Assembly (NCBI RefSeq): GCF_012848175.1 | Contig: NZ_CP051651.1 | Location: 2,170,001 to 2,234,000, forward strand | Reading direction: 5' to 3' | Length of the DNA stretch: 64,000 nt | From: Xanthomonas campestris pv. badrii | GTDB taxonomy: Bacteria; Pseudomonadota; Gammaproteobacteria; Xanthomonadales; Xanthomonadaceae | Part shown: piece by piece, positions 56,292 to 64,000 of the stretch | How the letters are laid out: the number at the start of each line of letters is the position of its first letter | Position numbering within the stretch: position 1 is the first letter of the stretch | Notes under the pieces: generated by a model | Seen by the model: only the letters and a program-made list of their open reading frames with translations | Databases searched by the model: none | Told to the model about the DNA's origin: nothing | Position numbers and translations under genes: made by a program

Positions 56292-57587
56292 TCATCGAAG
56301 CGCCTGCCAGCGGGCCCGCAACACATCCAGCTGCAGGTCCGCCGCCGCACCGGGCGAAACGCGCGCCGCCAGGCTACCTTCCGGCGTGCGCCCCTGCCCT
56401 GCAGTGTCCGAGGCTTCGGCGGCCGCCTTGTAGGCATCGCGGAACGGCACCCCGGCCACGGCGGCTTCCACCGCCACATCGGTGGCGTACATGCCGGAAT
56501 CGATCGCTGCCTGCAGCTTGTCCGGGCGCCATTCCAGGTTTGCCAGCAGCGCCGGCAGCAGTTCCAGCGCGGCCAGGCCGCGGCCGAAACCGTGCACGAT
56601 GGCGCCCTTGCTGCTCTGCAGATCGCGGTGATAACCGGACGGCAGCGACAGCAGTTGTTCGATCTCGGTACGTGCCGCCGCCACGCTGGCGTGGGTGGCG
56701 CGCATCAATTCGATGACATCGGGGTTGCGCTTGTTGGGCATGATCGAACTGCCGGTGGTGTACTGCGCCGGCAATGCAACGAAGGCGAACTCGCCGCTGG
56801 TGAACAACGAAAGGTCCCAGGCGATGCGCCGCAGATCCAGCGTTGCGCTGCCAAGCGCCTCGAGCGCGGCCAGCTCGTACTTGCCCCGCGAGAGCTGCGC
56901 ATAGATCGGCGAGACCTGCAGCCGCGCGAAGCCCAACGCCGCCGTGGTGTGCGCGCGGTCTAGCGGCAGATTGACGCCGTAACCGGCCGCGGTACCGAGC
57001 GGATTGCTGTCCACCAGCTGCAAGGTGGCGTTGGCGCGCGCCGCGTTGTCGATGAAGGCCTCGGCCCAGCCGGCCCACCACATCCCCGCCGAAGACACCA
57101 CCGCCCGCTGGATGTGCGTGTAACCGGGCACCGGCAACGCCGCCTCGGCCTGGGCACGGTCCAGCGCCACCTTCGCAATCTCGCCACTGAGCTCGGCCAC
57201 GCGCTGCAACTTGTCCTTCAACCACAACCGCGTGGCCACCAGGATCTGGTCGTTGCGGCTGCGCCCGGTATGGATCTTGCGGCCGGCATCGCCCAGGCGC
57301 TCGGTCAGGCGTGCCTCGATGGCCGAATGGCAATCTTCGTACTGCTCGTCCAGCACGAAGGCACCGCTGCGGAAATCGTCGGCCAACACCTCCAGCTCGC
57401 GCTTTAGACCGGCCAGCTCGTCGGCGCCAAGGATGCCGATGTGCTGCAGGCCTTGCGCATGCGCCGTGCTGGCAGCGATGTCGTACAGGAAGAACTCGCG
57501 ATCCAGGATCACGTCGTCGCCGGCCAGGAAGGCCTGGATCTTGGCGTCCACCGCCACACCGGGTTTTTGCCACAACAGATTGGTCAT
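56292..57587 (-). CDS. argH: Argininosuccinate lyase
   Basis: 431-residue fumarase/aspartase-fold enzyme that splits argininosuccinate to arginine and fumarate, the last step of arginine synthesis. The family signature [12 protein letters not shown] is present near residue 283, with HTGRSRNDQ near 106 and GYTHIQRAV near 152. The protein is shorter than E. coli ArgH (457) but similar to other Xanthomonas-type lyases. AAGGA precedes the ATG at 57587, and a GGTCCC repeat lies just upstream. Confidence 0.95.
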   Translation of the reverse strand: MTNLLWQKPGVAVDAKIQAFLAGDDVILDREFFLYDIAASTAHAQGLQHIGILGADELAGLKRELEVLADDFRSGAFVLDEQYEDCHSAIEARLTERLGDAGRKIHTGRSRNDQILVATRLWLKDKLQRVAELSGEIAKVALDRAQAEAALPVPGYTHIQRAVVSSAGMWWAGWAEAFIDNAARANATLQLVDSNPLGTAAGYGVNLPLDRAHTTAALGFARLQVSPIYAQLSRGKYELAALEALGSATLDLRRIAWDLSLFTSGEFAFVALPAQYTTGSSIMPNKRNPDVIELMRATHASVAAARTEIEQLLSLPSGYHRDLQSSKGAIVHGFGRGLAALELLPALLANLEWRPDKLQAAIDSGMYATDVAVEAAVAGVPFRDAYKAAAEASDTAGQGRTPEGSLAARVSPGAAADLQLDVLRARWQALR

Positions 57588-57602
57588 TGGGGGTCCTTTT
57601 TG

Positions 57603-57692
57603 CGGGACCGGGGACCCGGGACCGGGGACCCGGGAAAGCAGGAGCTTCTGCCCTTGCTCTCCCCGGTCCCCGGTCCCCGGTCCCCGGTCCCG
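57603..57692. repeat. Inverted GGGACC / GGTCCC tracts between argC and argH
   Basis: GGGACCGG-type units (57603-57636) and CCGGTCCC-type units (57658-57692) face each other over a 21-base loop. Read on the transcribed (minus) strand this is G-rich after the argC stop and C-rich before the argH start, a potential stem of about 34 bp. Confidence 0.85.
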
Positions 57693-57696
57693 AACA

Positions 57697-58653
57697 TCAC
57701 ACTGGAATCGAGGTCAATTCGTCCCAGCCATACGCCAGGTTGAGATTCTGCATTGCCTGCGTCGCCGCGCCCTTGAGCAGGTTGTCCAGCGTCGCCACCA
57801 CCACCACCCGCTTGTTGCCGGGCGCCAGGGTGATGCCACCGATCTGCACGCCGTGCCGGCCGGCGATGCGGCTGACCCAGGGCGCTTCGTCCACCAGCTC
57901 GATCAGCGGCTCATCGGCGTAGCGCTGCGCGTAGCGCGCCTGCAGCTGCTCGCGCGTCAGCGGCTGCTGCAGCCAGGCATTGACGGTCATGGTGATACCA
58001 CGGAAATGCGGCGCCACATGCGGCATGAATTCCACCGGCACGCCGAGCTGCGCGGCCACTTCGCGCTCGTGCATGTGGTTGGTCAGCGCATACGGCATCA
58101 GGTTGTCGGCGAGCAGCTCGGGGTTGTTCTTGTCCGAGGGCGTGGTGCCGGCGCCGGAATACCCGGACACGCCGAAGCACTGCGGCGGGCCGGCCAGCTG
58201 ATCCAGCAGCGGTGCGATCACCAACTGCATGGCAGTGGCATAGCACCCCGGGTTGCTGATGCGCCGTTGCCCGGCATACCGCGTACGGGTGAGTTCGGGC
58301 AAGCCGTAATACCAGGCCGGATCGAAGCGATAGTCGGCGGACAGATCGATCAGCAGCGTCTGCGGCCTGGCCGCATCGATCGCGGCCACGAACGGTTCGG
58401 CCTTGCCATTGGGCAGTGCCAGAATCACCACGTCGGCCGCCTTGGCGGCCACCGCGTCGGCGTCCAGACTTTCGAACCGCAGATCGCCGCGATAGCCGTC
58501 GTTGTGGTCGGCCACCGCCTGCCCGGCCAGTTCGCGCGAGGACACGAAGACCAGCTGTAGATGCGGATGCGCCGCCACCAGCGTGATCAATTCCGAACCG
58601 GTATGCCCGCGGGCGCCGACAATGCCGATGGTGGTGGTTGCTTGAACACTCAT
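57697..58653 (-). CDS. argC: N-acetyl-gamma-glutamyl-phosphate reductase
   Basis: 318-residue NADPH-dependent reductase, third step of arginine synthesis. [14 protein letters not shown] near residue 10 is the nucleotide-binding loop, the catalytic Cys is in [13 protein letters not shown] near 136, and [24 protein letters not shown] and [19 protein letters not shown] are family blocks. The ATG at 58653 overlaps the stop of the GNAT gene (ATGA). In this genus the acetylated pathway continues through N-acetylcitrulline. Confidence 0.96.
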   Translation of the reverse strand: MSVQATTTIGIVGARGHTGSELITLVAAHPHLQLVFVSSRELAGQAVADHNDGYRGDLRFESLDADAVAAKAADVVILALPNGKAEPFVAAIDAARPQTLLIDLSADYRFDPAWYYGLPELTRTRYAGQRRISNPGCYATAMQLVIAPLLDQLAGPPQCFGVSGYSGAGTTPSDKNNPELLADNLMPYALTNHMHEREVAAQLGVPVEFMPHVAPHFRGITMTVNAWLQQPLTREQLQARYAQRYADEPLIELVDEAPWVSRIAGRHGVQIGGITLAPGNKRVVVVATLDNLLKGAATQAMQNLNLAYGWDELTSIPV

Positions 58654-59261
58654 GCGTTTGCTTCCAGGCGGAACTGCAGGTGGCGTTTGACCGCGGCCCA
58701 TTCCGTATCGATGATGGAGAACACCACGGTATCGCGCGGCGTGCCGTCGGCGTGGCGAGTGTGATTGCGCAGCACCCCGTCCTGCTTTGCACCAAGCCGC
58801 GCAATGGCCGCGCGCGAGGGATGGTTGAACCAGCTGGTTTCGAACACCACGCTCAGGCACTCCAGCGTTTCGAAGGCATGCTGCAGCAGCATCAGCTTGG
58901 TTTCGGTGTTGACGCCGCTGCGCTGCACACGCGGGGCGTACCAGGTGTAGCCGATCGACAGCCGCGGCACCGCCGTATCCAGCCCGTAGTAGCGGGTGCA
59001 GCCGACGATCTCGCCTGCCGCATTGCGCACCACGAAGGGCAGCATCCTGCCTTCGGCCTGCGCCGCCAACGCGGCGGCCAGGTAGTCGTCCAGCTGCGCC
59101 GGTGCCGGCACCCCGGTGTACCACAGCCGCGACAACGCACCGTCTTCCAGCGCGACACGCAGGCCGTCGACGTGCGCGGCCTGCAAGGGCTCCAGCGTCG
59201 CATGCTGCCCGCGCAGGGTGGGCAGCTCGCGCCACAGCAAGGGCAATTGGCTCCAGGTCAT
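58650..59261 (-). CDS. GNAT N-acetyltransferase (RimJ/RimL-like) inside the arginine operon
   Basis: 203-residue acetyltransferase: [20 protein letters not shown] is the RimL-type opening, [20 protein letters not shown] the acetyl-CoA loop, and [40 protein letters not shown] complete the family. The ATG at 59261 is five bases after argB, and the stop overlaps argC, so it is fully embedded between argB and argC. Its substrate is unknown. Since NAGS activity is supplied by ArgB, it is probably not the missing N-acetylglutamate synthase. Confidence 0.9.
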   Translation of the reverse strand: MTWSQLPLLWRELPTLRGQHATLEPLQAAHVDGLRVALEDGALSRLWYTGVPAPAQLDDYLAAALAAQAEGRMLPFVVRNAAGEIVGCTRYYGLDTAVPRLSIGYTWYAPRVQRSGVNTETKLMLLQHAFETLECLSVVFETSWFNHPSRAAIARLGAKQDGVLRNHTRHADGTPRDTVVFSIIDTEWAAVKRHLQFRLEANA

Positions 59262-59266
59262 CGCAC

Positions 59267-60610
59267 TCAGCCCAGCAAGGTCGGCTGACGGGTGGCGCAA
59301 TGCGCCACGCAGTGCTGGATCTGCGCGAAACTCTCCAGCCCGTACCAGAACACCTTCCACTTTTCCTGCTTGATGCAGCCGTCGGATTCGGCGTAGTAGA
59401 AGATGTTGACCTGGTTGTTGTGCCGCGAGCGCCAGAACAGTTGCGGGGTTTGTTCGCGCATCACGTTCCACACCGCACGCCCCAGACCTTCGCCCTGCGC
59501 ATCGTCGAGCACGGCGAACTTGTCCAGATAGGTCAGCCGGCGCTCCCCGAACTCACCTTCGTCGGTGAGGATCACCGCCGCGCGATAGTTCTCGCTGACG
59601 TAGGCACGCAGTAGCGTGGTGTTGGAAAAATAGTCCGGCACCAGGGTGCGGCCGAAGCTGGATTCGATCAGCGATCTGAGCCGCGGCAGATCCAGTTCGT
59701 CCCAGGACGTGGCGCGCAGCACGCGCTCGCCCCGCCGGACCAGCGTGCCGGAGCCCTTGTGGGTGAACAGTTCCTTGGCCAGATCCGCCGGCCGGGTGAT
59801 CGACACCGACGACTCCAGCGGCAGCCGGTCGAGCAGGTCCTTGATCTGTTCGATCTTCACCCGCATGCCGCCGTTGATCCACGGCTGCTGCATCAGGTGG
59901 TCGTACTCGGTGGACAGGTTGATCGAATCGATCAGCTTGCCATCGGCATCCAGCAGCCCGCCGGTGCCGGTGAGGAAGATGATCTTGTACGGCTGCAGCT
60001 CCTGCACCAGCTCGTTGGCGGCAAAGTCTGCGTTGACGTTGAGGATCTGCCCGCTGGGCGTTTCGCCCAGGCTGGTGATCACCGGGATCGAGCCGGCCTG
60101 CAGGCTGGCTTCGATCGGTGCCAGATTCACCGCCTTGACCTCACCGACCAGGCCATAGGTGTCGCGGTCCAGGTACTGCGCTTCGAACACGCCGCCGGTG
60201 ATGGAGGTGGCGCGCGCGCCGTTCTGCTGCAGCGCCTCCACCAGCTTGAGGTTGGATGCCTGGAACACCTTGCGCACGATCGCCAGCGCTTCGGGCGAGG
60301 TCACCCGCAAGCCGTTGACGGTCTGCTTTTCGATGCCGGCAGCCGACAGTTCGGCGTCCAGCTGCGGGCCCGCGCCGTGCAGCACGATCGGGGTCAGCCC
60401 CACTTCCTGCAGGAACGACAGCGACGAGGTCAGTGCCTCCAGATCGTCGCGCAACACCGCGCCGCCGACCTTGACCACCGCAAAGCGTTTGGCGTCGAGC
60501 TGCGAAAACCGCTTGAGGTACTGGCTGATTTCCTTCGCGCTGGCCATGCTCGAAAGCAGGCGCACGATGGTCTGGCGGGTCTGTTTGTGGGGCTGTGCTG
60601 GGAGGGACAT
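59267..60610 (-). CDS. argB: Bifunctional N-acetylglutamate kinase/synthase (NAGS-K)
   Basis: 447-residue fusion. Residues about 25-285 are an amino-acid kinase ([69 protein letters not shown]). About 290-447 is a GNAT-type synthase domain ([56 protein letters not shown]). Fused NAGS-K enzymes of this length are known from Xanthomonas and perform the first two steps of arginine synthesis. It is coupled to the GNAT gene downstream and follows argE by 45 bases. Confidence 0.95.
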   Translation of the reverse strand: MSLPAQPHKQTRQTIVRLLSSMASAKEISQYLKRFSQLDAKRFAVVKVGGAVLRDDLEALTSSLSFLQEVGLTPIVLHGAGPQLDAELSAAGIEKQTVNGLRVTSPEALAIVRKVFQASNLKLVEALQQNGARATSITGGVFEAQYLDRDTYGLVGEVKAVNLAPIEASLQAGSIPVITSLGETPSGQILNVNADFAANELVQELQPYKIIFLTGTGGLLDADGKLIDSINLSTEYDHLMQQPWINGGMRVKIEQIKDLLDRLPLESSVSITRPADLAKELFTHKGSGTLVRRGERVLRATSWDELDLPRLRSLIESSFGRTLVPDYFSNTTLLRAYVSENYRAAVILTDEGEFGERRLTYLDKFAVLDDAQGEGLGRAVWNVMREQTPQLFWRSRHNNQVNIFYYAESDGCIKQEKWKVFWYGLESFAQIQHCVAHCATRQPTLLG

Positions 60611-60655
60611 TGCCGTGATCGAAAGAGGAAGGAAGCGCCAGGCGCAAGGGGTGGT

Positions 60656-61786
60656 TTAGCGGGAACCGTTGATGATGCGATGGACCGATTCGGTGTAACG
60701 CTGCAGCTGTTCCAGCGTCACGAACTCATCGGCGGTGTGCGCCTGGGCGATGTCGCCCGGGCCGTAGACCAGCGCCGTATAGCCGCCGGCCGAGAACAGC
60801 GAGGCCTCGGTCCAGAAATCCACGGCGTTGCCGATCGGCAGATCCAGCGCGTCGGCCACATCGCGCGCGGCCAGGCGGCGTTCTTCGGCACGCGCAATGT
60901 CGCCGGACGGCAGGCTCGGGCCGCGAAAGGTCTCTTCGAAATGCGCTGCCGCAGGATCGGCAAAACCGGCGAAGGTCGCCAGCAGGCCATCCACATCCAT
61001 CGACGGCAGCGGTCGAAACCCGAAGCGCAGCTCGGCCGCCGGCGCGATCATGTTGGCCTTGATGCCGCCATCGACGCGGCCGATGTTGAAGCGCAGGCCG
61101 GTCAGGCCGCCGAAGCGTGCATGCGCCAGCGCCTGGACATGATCCAGCGCCTTGCCACCCCAGCGCATCGCCTGATGCAGCGCGCTCGCTGAAGGGTCCT
61201 GCTTGCCCGACGCATGCCCTGCGCGGCCGGCAAAACGCATCAGCACCGAGCTGATGCCGCGATGCGCCAGCACCGCCTCGCTCATGGTCGGCTCGGCCAC
61301 CAGCACCGCTTCATATGCCGGGACCCGGGACCCGGGACCCGGGACCGCGGGATGGGCGGCCAGGAATGCAGCGATACAGCGCGGATCGTTGGCTTCCTCA
61401 TCGGACGAAAACAGGAAGGCGGCATCGCCATCGCCGGCATTGGCTGCGGCGATCAACGCCGCAGCCGCGCCTTTGATGTCGCACACGCCCAGGCCGACCA
61501 CGCGGTCGTCGAGCCGACGCATCACGTGCGGATCGGCGCTCCAATGCGGCGAATCCGGCACCGTGTCCAGGTGTACGTTGAACAGATACTTTGGAGTTCC
61601 ACGGACCGCATACAGGCTCACCGCCCCGGCACCGTGGTCGATCACCTCGACCTGGAAACCAGGCAACTGCGCGCGCAGGTAATCGAAGATGCCACCTTCG
61701 GCGGCGATCGCACGCGGCGGGTTGCGGGTATCGAAGGCCACCAGCGTTTCCAGGTGGGTCAGCGTATTGTCGAGCAGTGTCGTCAT
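60656..61786 (-). CDS. argE: ArgE-family deacetylase, probably N-acetyl-L-citrulline deacetylase
   Basis: 376-residue M20-family metalloenzyme. The first metal ligands are in YLFNVHLDTVPDSPHW (His and Asp) near residue 80, with VGLGVCDIKGAAAALIAAAN (Asp) and FSSDEEANDPRC (Glu) next, and a C-terminal His in IAQAHTADEFV. In Xanthomonas, carbamoylation occurs on N-acetylornithine and this enzyme deacetylates N-acetylcitrulline; I infer the same here. Codons near residues 145-157 are a GGGACCC repeat read in frame (AVPGPGSRVPAY). The first 26 codons exist in four further truncated copies upstream. No strong ribosome binding site is seen. Confidence 0.92.
   Translation of the reverse strand: MTTLLDNTLTHLETLVAFDTRNPPRAIAAEGGIFDYLRAQLPGFQVEVIDHGAGAVSLYAVRGTPKYLFNVHLDTVPDSPHWSADPHVMRRLDDRVVGLGVCDIKGAAAALIAAANAGDGDAAFLFSSDEEANDPRCIAAFLAAHPAVPGPGSRVPAYEAVLVAEPTMSEAVLAHRGISSVLMRFAGRAGHASGKQDPSASALHQAMRWGGKALDHVQALAHARFGGLTGLRFNIGRVDGGIKANMIAPAAELRFGFRPLPSMDVDGLLATFAGFADPAAAHFEETFRGPSLPSGDIARAEERRLAARDVADALDLPIGNAVDFWTEASLFSAGGYTALVYGPGDIAQAHTADEFVTLEQLQRYTESVHRIINGSR
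61319..61347. repeat. GGGACCC repeat tract inside argE coding sequence
   Basis: Four GGGACCC-type units of the same sequence as the gene-boundary tracts, here in frame within argE and translated as VPGPGSRVP. It lies in a surface-type loop region between the conserved Glu motif and VLVAEPTMSEAVL. Confidence 0.85.
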
Positions 61787-61935
61787 TGATCGCGTCTGGT
61801 TGCGTCGGGCGGCGTGGTGGCGCCTCCCTGGATGGACATGGTGCTTCTACGTTCATGCAGTCCTTCCCCCGCCTGCGGGGGAAGGTGCCCGAAGGGCGGA
61901 TGGGGGCAGCTGGGGGCAGCGCCACAGCCTCGCCC

Positions 61936-62094
61936 TCATCCGGCGCTACGCGCCACCTTCTCCCGCACGCGGGAGAAGAAATCTGCGCGCAGGCGTGCAG
62001 CATCAAGCCACCCCGTGGCACGCGGCCGATTGCGGGTATCGAAGGACACCAGCGTTTCCAGGTGGGTCAGCGTATTGTCGAGCAGTGTCGTCAT
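61936..62094 (-). pseudogene. Truncated argE 5' copy 2 (52-codon ORF)
   Basis: Begins MTTLLDNTLTHLETLV like ArgE, then the variant SFDTRNRPRA, and runs into repeat sequence (WLDAARLRADFFSRVREKV) to a TGA at 61936. It lacks all metal ligands and is a repeat-borne fragment; expression is unknown. Confidence 0.8.
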
Positions 62095-62233
62095 TGATCG
62101 CGTCTGGTTGCGTCGGGCGGCGTGGTGGCGCCTCCCTGGATGGACATGGTGCTTCTACGTTCATGCAGTCCTTCTCCCGCCTGCGGGGGAAGGTGCCCGA
62201 AGGGCGGATGGGGGCAGCGCCACAGCCTCGCCC

Positions 62234-62392
62234 TCATCCGGCGCTACGCGCCACCTTCTCCCGCACGCGGGAGAAGAAATCTGCGCGCAGGCGTGCAGCA
62301 TCAAGCCACCCCATGGCACGCGGCGGGTTGCGGGTATCGAAGGCCACCAGCGTTTCCAGGTGGGTCAGCGTATTGTCGAGCAGTGTCGTCAT
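62234..62392 (-). pseudogene. Truncated argE 5' copy 3 (52-codon ORF)
   Basis: First 26 codons as in argE (AFDTRNPPRA variant), followed by MGWLDAARLRADFFSRVREK and a stop at the same place as in the other copies. It has no catalytic residues. Confidence 0.8.
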
Positions 62393-62531
62393 TGATCGCG
62401 TCTGGTTGCGTCGGGCGGCGTGGTGGCGCCTCCCTGGATGGACATGGTGCTTCTACGTTCATGCAGTCCTTCCCCCGCCTGCGGGGGAAGGTGCCCGAAG
62501 GGCGGATGGGGGCAGTAGCACAGCCTCGCCC

Positions 62532-62690
62532 TCATCCGGCGCTACGCGCCACCTTCTCCCGCACGCGGGAGAAGAAATCTGCGCGCAGGCGTGCAGCATC
62601 AAGCCACCCCATGGCACGCGGCGGGTTGCGGGTATCGAAGGCCACCAGCGTTTCCAGGTGGGTCAGCGTATTGTCGAGCAGTGTCGTCAT
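62532..62690 (-). pseudogene. Truncated argE 5' copy 4 (52-codon ORF)
   Basis: Same coding content as copy 3. Its upstream leader is of the second type (AACAGCGTTTGGC), so leader and coding variants do not assort together. Confidence 0.8.
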
Positions 62691-62828
62691 TGATCGCGTC
62701 TGGTTGCGTCGAACAGCGTTTGGCGTGTCGCCCCATGGAAATAGTGCTTCTAAGTTCGTGCAGCCCTTCCCCCGCCTGCGGGGGAAGGTGCCCGAAGGGC
62801 GGATGGGGGCAGCGCCACAGCCTCGCCC

Positions 62829-62987
62829 TCATCGGGCGCTACGCGCCACCTTCGCCCGCACGCGGGAGAAGCAATCTGCGCGCAGGCGTGCAGCATCAAG
62901 CCACCCCGTGGCACGCGGCCGATTGCGGGTATCGAAGGACACCAGCGTTTCCAGGTGGGTCAGCGTATTGTCGAGCAGTGTCGTCAT
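62829..62987 (-). pseudogene. Truncated argE 5' copy 5 (52-codon ORF), nearest argG
   Basis: Carries the SFDTRNRPRA variant like copy 2 and the second leader type. Several base changes lie in the palindrome arm (CTTCGCCC instead of CTTCTCCC), so it is the most diverged of the copies. The 52-codon frame is still open. Confidence 0.8.
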
Positions 62988-63197
62988 TGATCGCGTCTGG
63001 TTGCGTCGAACAGCGTTTGGCGTGTCGCCCCATGGAAATAGTGCTTCTAAGTTCGTGCAGCCCTTCCCCCGCCTGCGGGGGAAGGTGCCCGAAGGGCGGA
63101 TGGGGGCAGTACCACAACCTCGCCCTCATCCGGCGCTACGCGCCACCTTCGCCCGCACGCGGGAGAAGCGATCTGCGCGCAGCACCGAATGCCGTGG

Positions 63198-64000
63198 TCA
63201 GCGATTCACCTGCGCGTACAGCGTGGAACTCATGCCGAACAACTTGATGAAGCCTTCGGCCTCTTCCACGCCCCAATCCGCCGACTGCGCGTAGGTCGCG
63301 CCCTTGGTGTTGAGCAGATGCGGCGAACGCACCGCCACCGCATCGACGCGGCCACCGCGCGTTTCCAGCACCACTTCGCCATTGACCTTGGACTGCGACG
63401 ACTTCAGGAATGCCTCGATGTCGGTCTTGAGCGGGTCGTGGTAGAAACCTTCGTACACCAGCTCCACCCACTTGCGCGCCACGTCCGGCTTGAAGCGATT
63501 CTGCTGCTTGGTCAGCACCGCATCTTCCAGCGCACGGTGCGCGGTGAGCAGCGAAATCAGGCCCGGCGCTTCGAACACGATGCGGCCCTTCAAGCCGATC
63601 ACGGTGTCGCCGGTGTACACGCCGCGGCCCACGCCGTACTGCGCGAACAAGCTGTTGAGCTTGGCCAGGATCTTGGCGCCCGGCAGCGGCTCGCCGTCCA
63701 GTTCCACCGCTTCGCCTTCGACAAACTTCAGCGTCACCGTCAGCGCTTCGGTCGGCCACGCGCTGCGCGGCGCGCACCAGCCACGCGCACCCTCGCCCGG
63801 GGCTTCCCACCGATCGATCTCGCCGCCGGACATGGTCAGTCCCAGCAGGTTCTCGTTGATGGTGTAGGCCTGCTGCTTGGCACGCACGCCGAAGCCGCGC
63901 TCTTCCAGATACTTCTGCTCGTAGGCGCGGGTCTGGGTGTGCTCCTTCTGGATTTCGCGGATCGGCGCGACGATCTGGTAGTCGCCCAGCGCCTTCACCG
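63198..64000 (-). CDS. argG: Argininosuccinate synthase (5' end cut off by window)
   Basis: 267 codons of the C-terminal part of the ATP-dependent enzyme that joins citrulline and aspartate. Recognisable blocks are [73 protein letters not shown] and the final [17 protein letters not shown]. The residues [14 protein letters not shown] bind the substrate in this family. The N-terminal P-loop portion lies beyond the window. It is the most upstream visible gene of the arginine operon and is followed at once by the argE tandem repeats. Confidence 0.95.
   Translation of the reverse strand, partial: VKALGDYQIVAPIREIQKEHTQTRAYEQKYLEERGFGVRAKQQAYTINENLLGLTMSGGEIDRWEAPGEGARGWCAPRSAWPTEALTVTLKFVEGEAVELDGEPLPGAKILAKLNSLFAQYGVGRGVYTGDTVIGLKGRIVFEAPGLISLLTAHRALEDAVLTKQQNRFKPDVARKWVELVYEGFYHDPLKTDIEAFLKSSQSKVNGEVVLETRGGRVDAVAVRSPHLLNTKGATYAQSADWGVEEAEGFIKLFGMSSTLYAQVNR

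Larger units (their letters stand above)
61707..63190 (-). repeat. Tandem array of about 300-bp units carrying the argE 5' end and an extragenic palindrome
   Basis: The sequence around the argE start recurs with start codons at 61786 (true), 62094, 62392, 62690 and 62987. The period is 308, 298, 298 and 297 bp. Each unit has 26 argE codons, the start, a leader of two types (three copies with GCGGCGTGGTGGC, two with AACAGCGTTTGGC), a palindrome CCCCCGCCTGCGGGGG, a conserved block, and a second palindrome CTTCTCCCGCACGCGGGAGAAG-like arm. The last partial unit ends at the argG stop. No gene other than the short truncated copies is present. Confidence 0.93.

Noticed and set aside
61707..63190. 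CRISPR array
   Set aside because: Repeats are about 300 bp and contiguous with no unique spacers, and no cas genes are present.
61689..63294. Long plus-strand frames through the argE repeats encoding repeated WRLPGWTWCFYVHAV-like segments
   Set aside because: Frames stay open because the tandem unit lengths happen to keep frame. They cross argE on the wrong strand and show no protein-like conservation.

Overview
The window reads as a chromosomal segment of a Xanthomonas-type gammaproteobacterium. It is GC-rich, and several proteins point to that genus: a 637-residue secreted alpha-amino acid ester hydrolase of the Xanthomonas citri type, a 447-residue fused acetylglutamate synthase/kinase (ArgB), an ArgE that in this genus acts on N-acetylcitrulline, a bacterial glutaminyl cyclase of the X. 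campestris type, and a large Oar-like TonB-dependent receptor. Nothing looks like a prophage, insertion sequence or CRISPR. Most of the window is core genome, carrying one carbohydrate-uptake locus and an unusual amount of gene-boundary repeat DNA.

Layout. 0-7.2 kb (minus): envelope and housekeeping genes, namely a cut-off CapD/WbpM-like nucleotide-sugar dehydratase, a WecA-like lipid-carrier sugar-phosphate transferase, lapB-lapA, ihfB, rpsA and cmk. 7.2-12.0 kb (plus): rpmJ (zinc-free form) with a promoter and terminator, a small exported protein, the agmatine-to-putrescine pair aguA-aguB, a GNAT acetyltransferase and a TraB-family membrane protein. 12.1-25.3 kb (minus): a glycan locus with a LacI regulator, a TonB-dependent receptor, a GH144-like lipoprotein, a binding protein, two permeases, a very large discoidin/six-hairpin glycosidase and a secreted EEP phosphatase/nuclease. 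Genes after the receptor are translationally coupled and no ABC ATPase is present. Three LacI/cre-like palindromes lie where an operator would be expected. 25.4-34.0 kb: yciI-bolA, scpA-scpB-rluB, a small exported protein, glutaminyl cyclase, and an omega-amidase/methionine aminotransferase pair. 34.2-41.4 kb: a complete ccmABCDEFGHI cytochrome c maturation operon. 41.5-43.2 kb: metX and a DUF1294 gene. 43.3-50.1 kb: cydDC divergent from cydABX around a perfect FNR-type box, then tRNA-Pro(CGG). 50.1-53.3 kb: a CynX-like exporter converging on the ester hydrolase. 53.4-64 kb (minus): an arginine/proline cluster argG-argE-argB-GNAT-argC-argH-yciI-proB-proA.

Two repeat phenomena stand out. First, G/C-rich tracts (GGGAATC-type and GGGGACC-type) mark gene boundaries with fixed polarity: G-rich in the sense strand just after a stop codon, C-rich just before the next start. 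One tract lies in frame inside argE. Second, the 5' end of argE (26 codons plus its upstream region with an extragenic palindrome) is repeated in tandem at about 300 bp, giving the true start plus four truncated copies between argG and argE. Each truncated copy keeps an intact 52-codon reading frame.

Family assignments come from recognised motifs and gene order only. Substrates of the glycan locus and any function of the repeats are inference.
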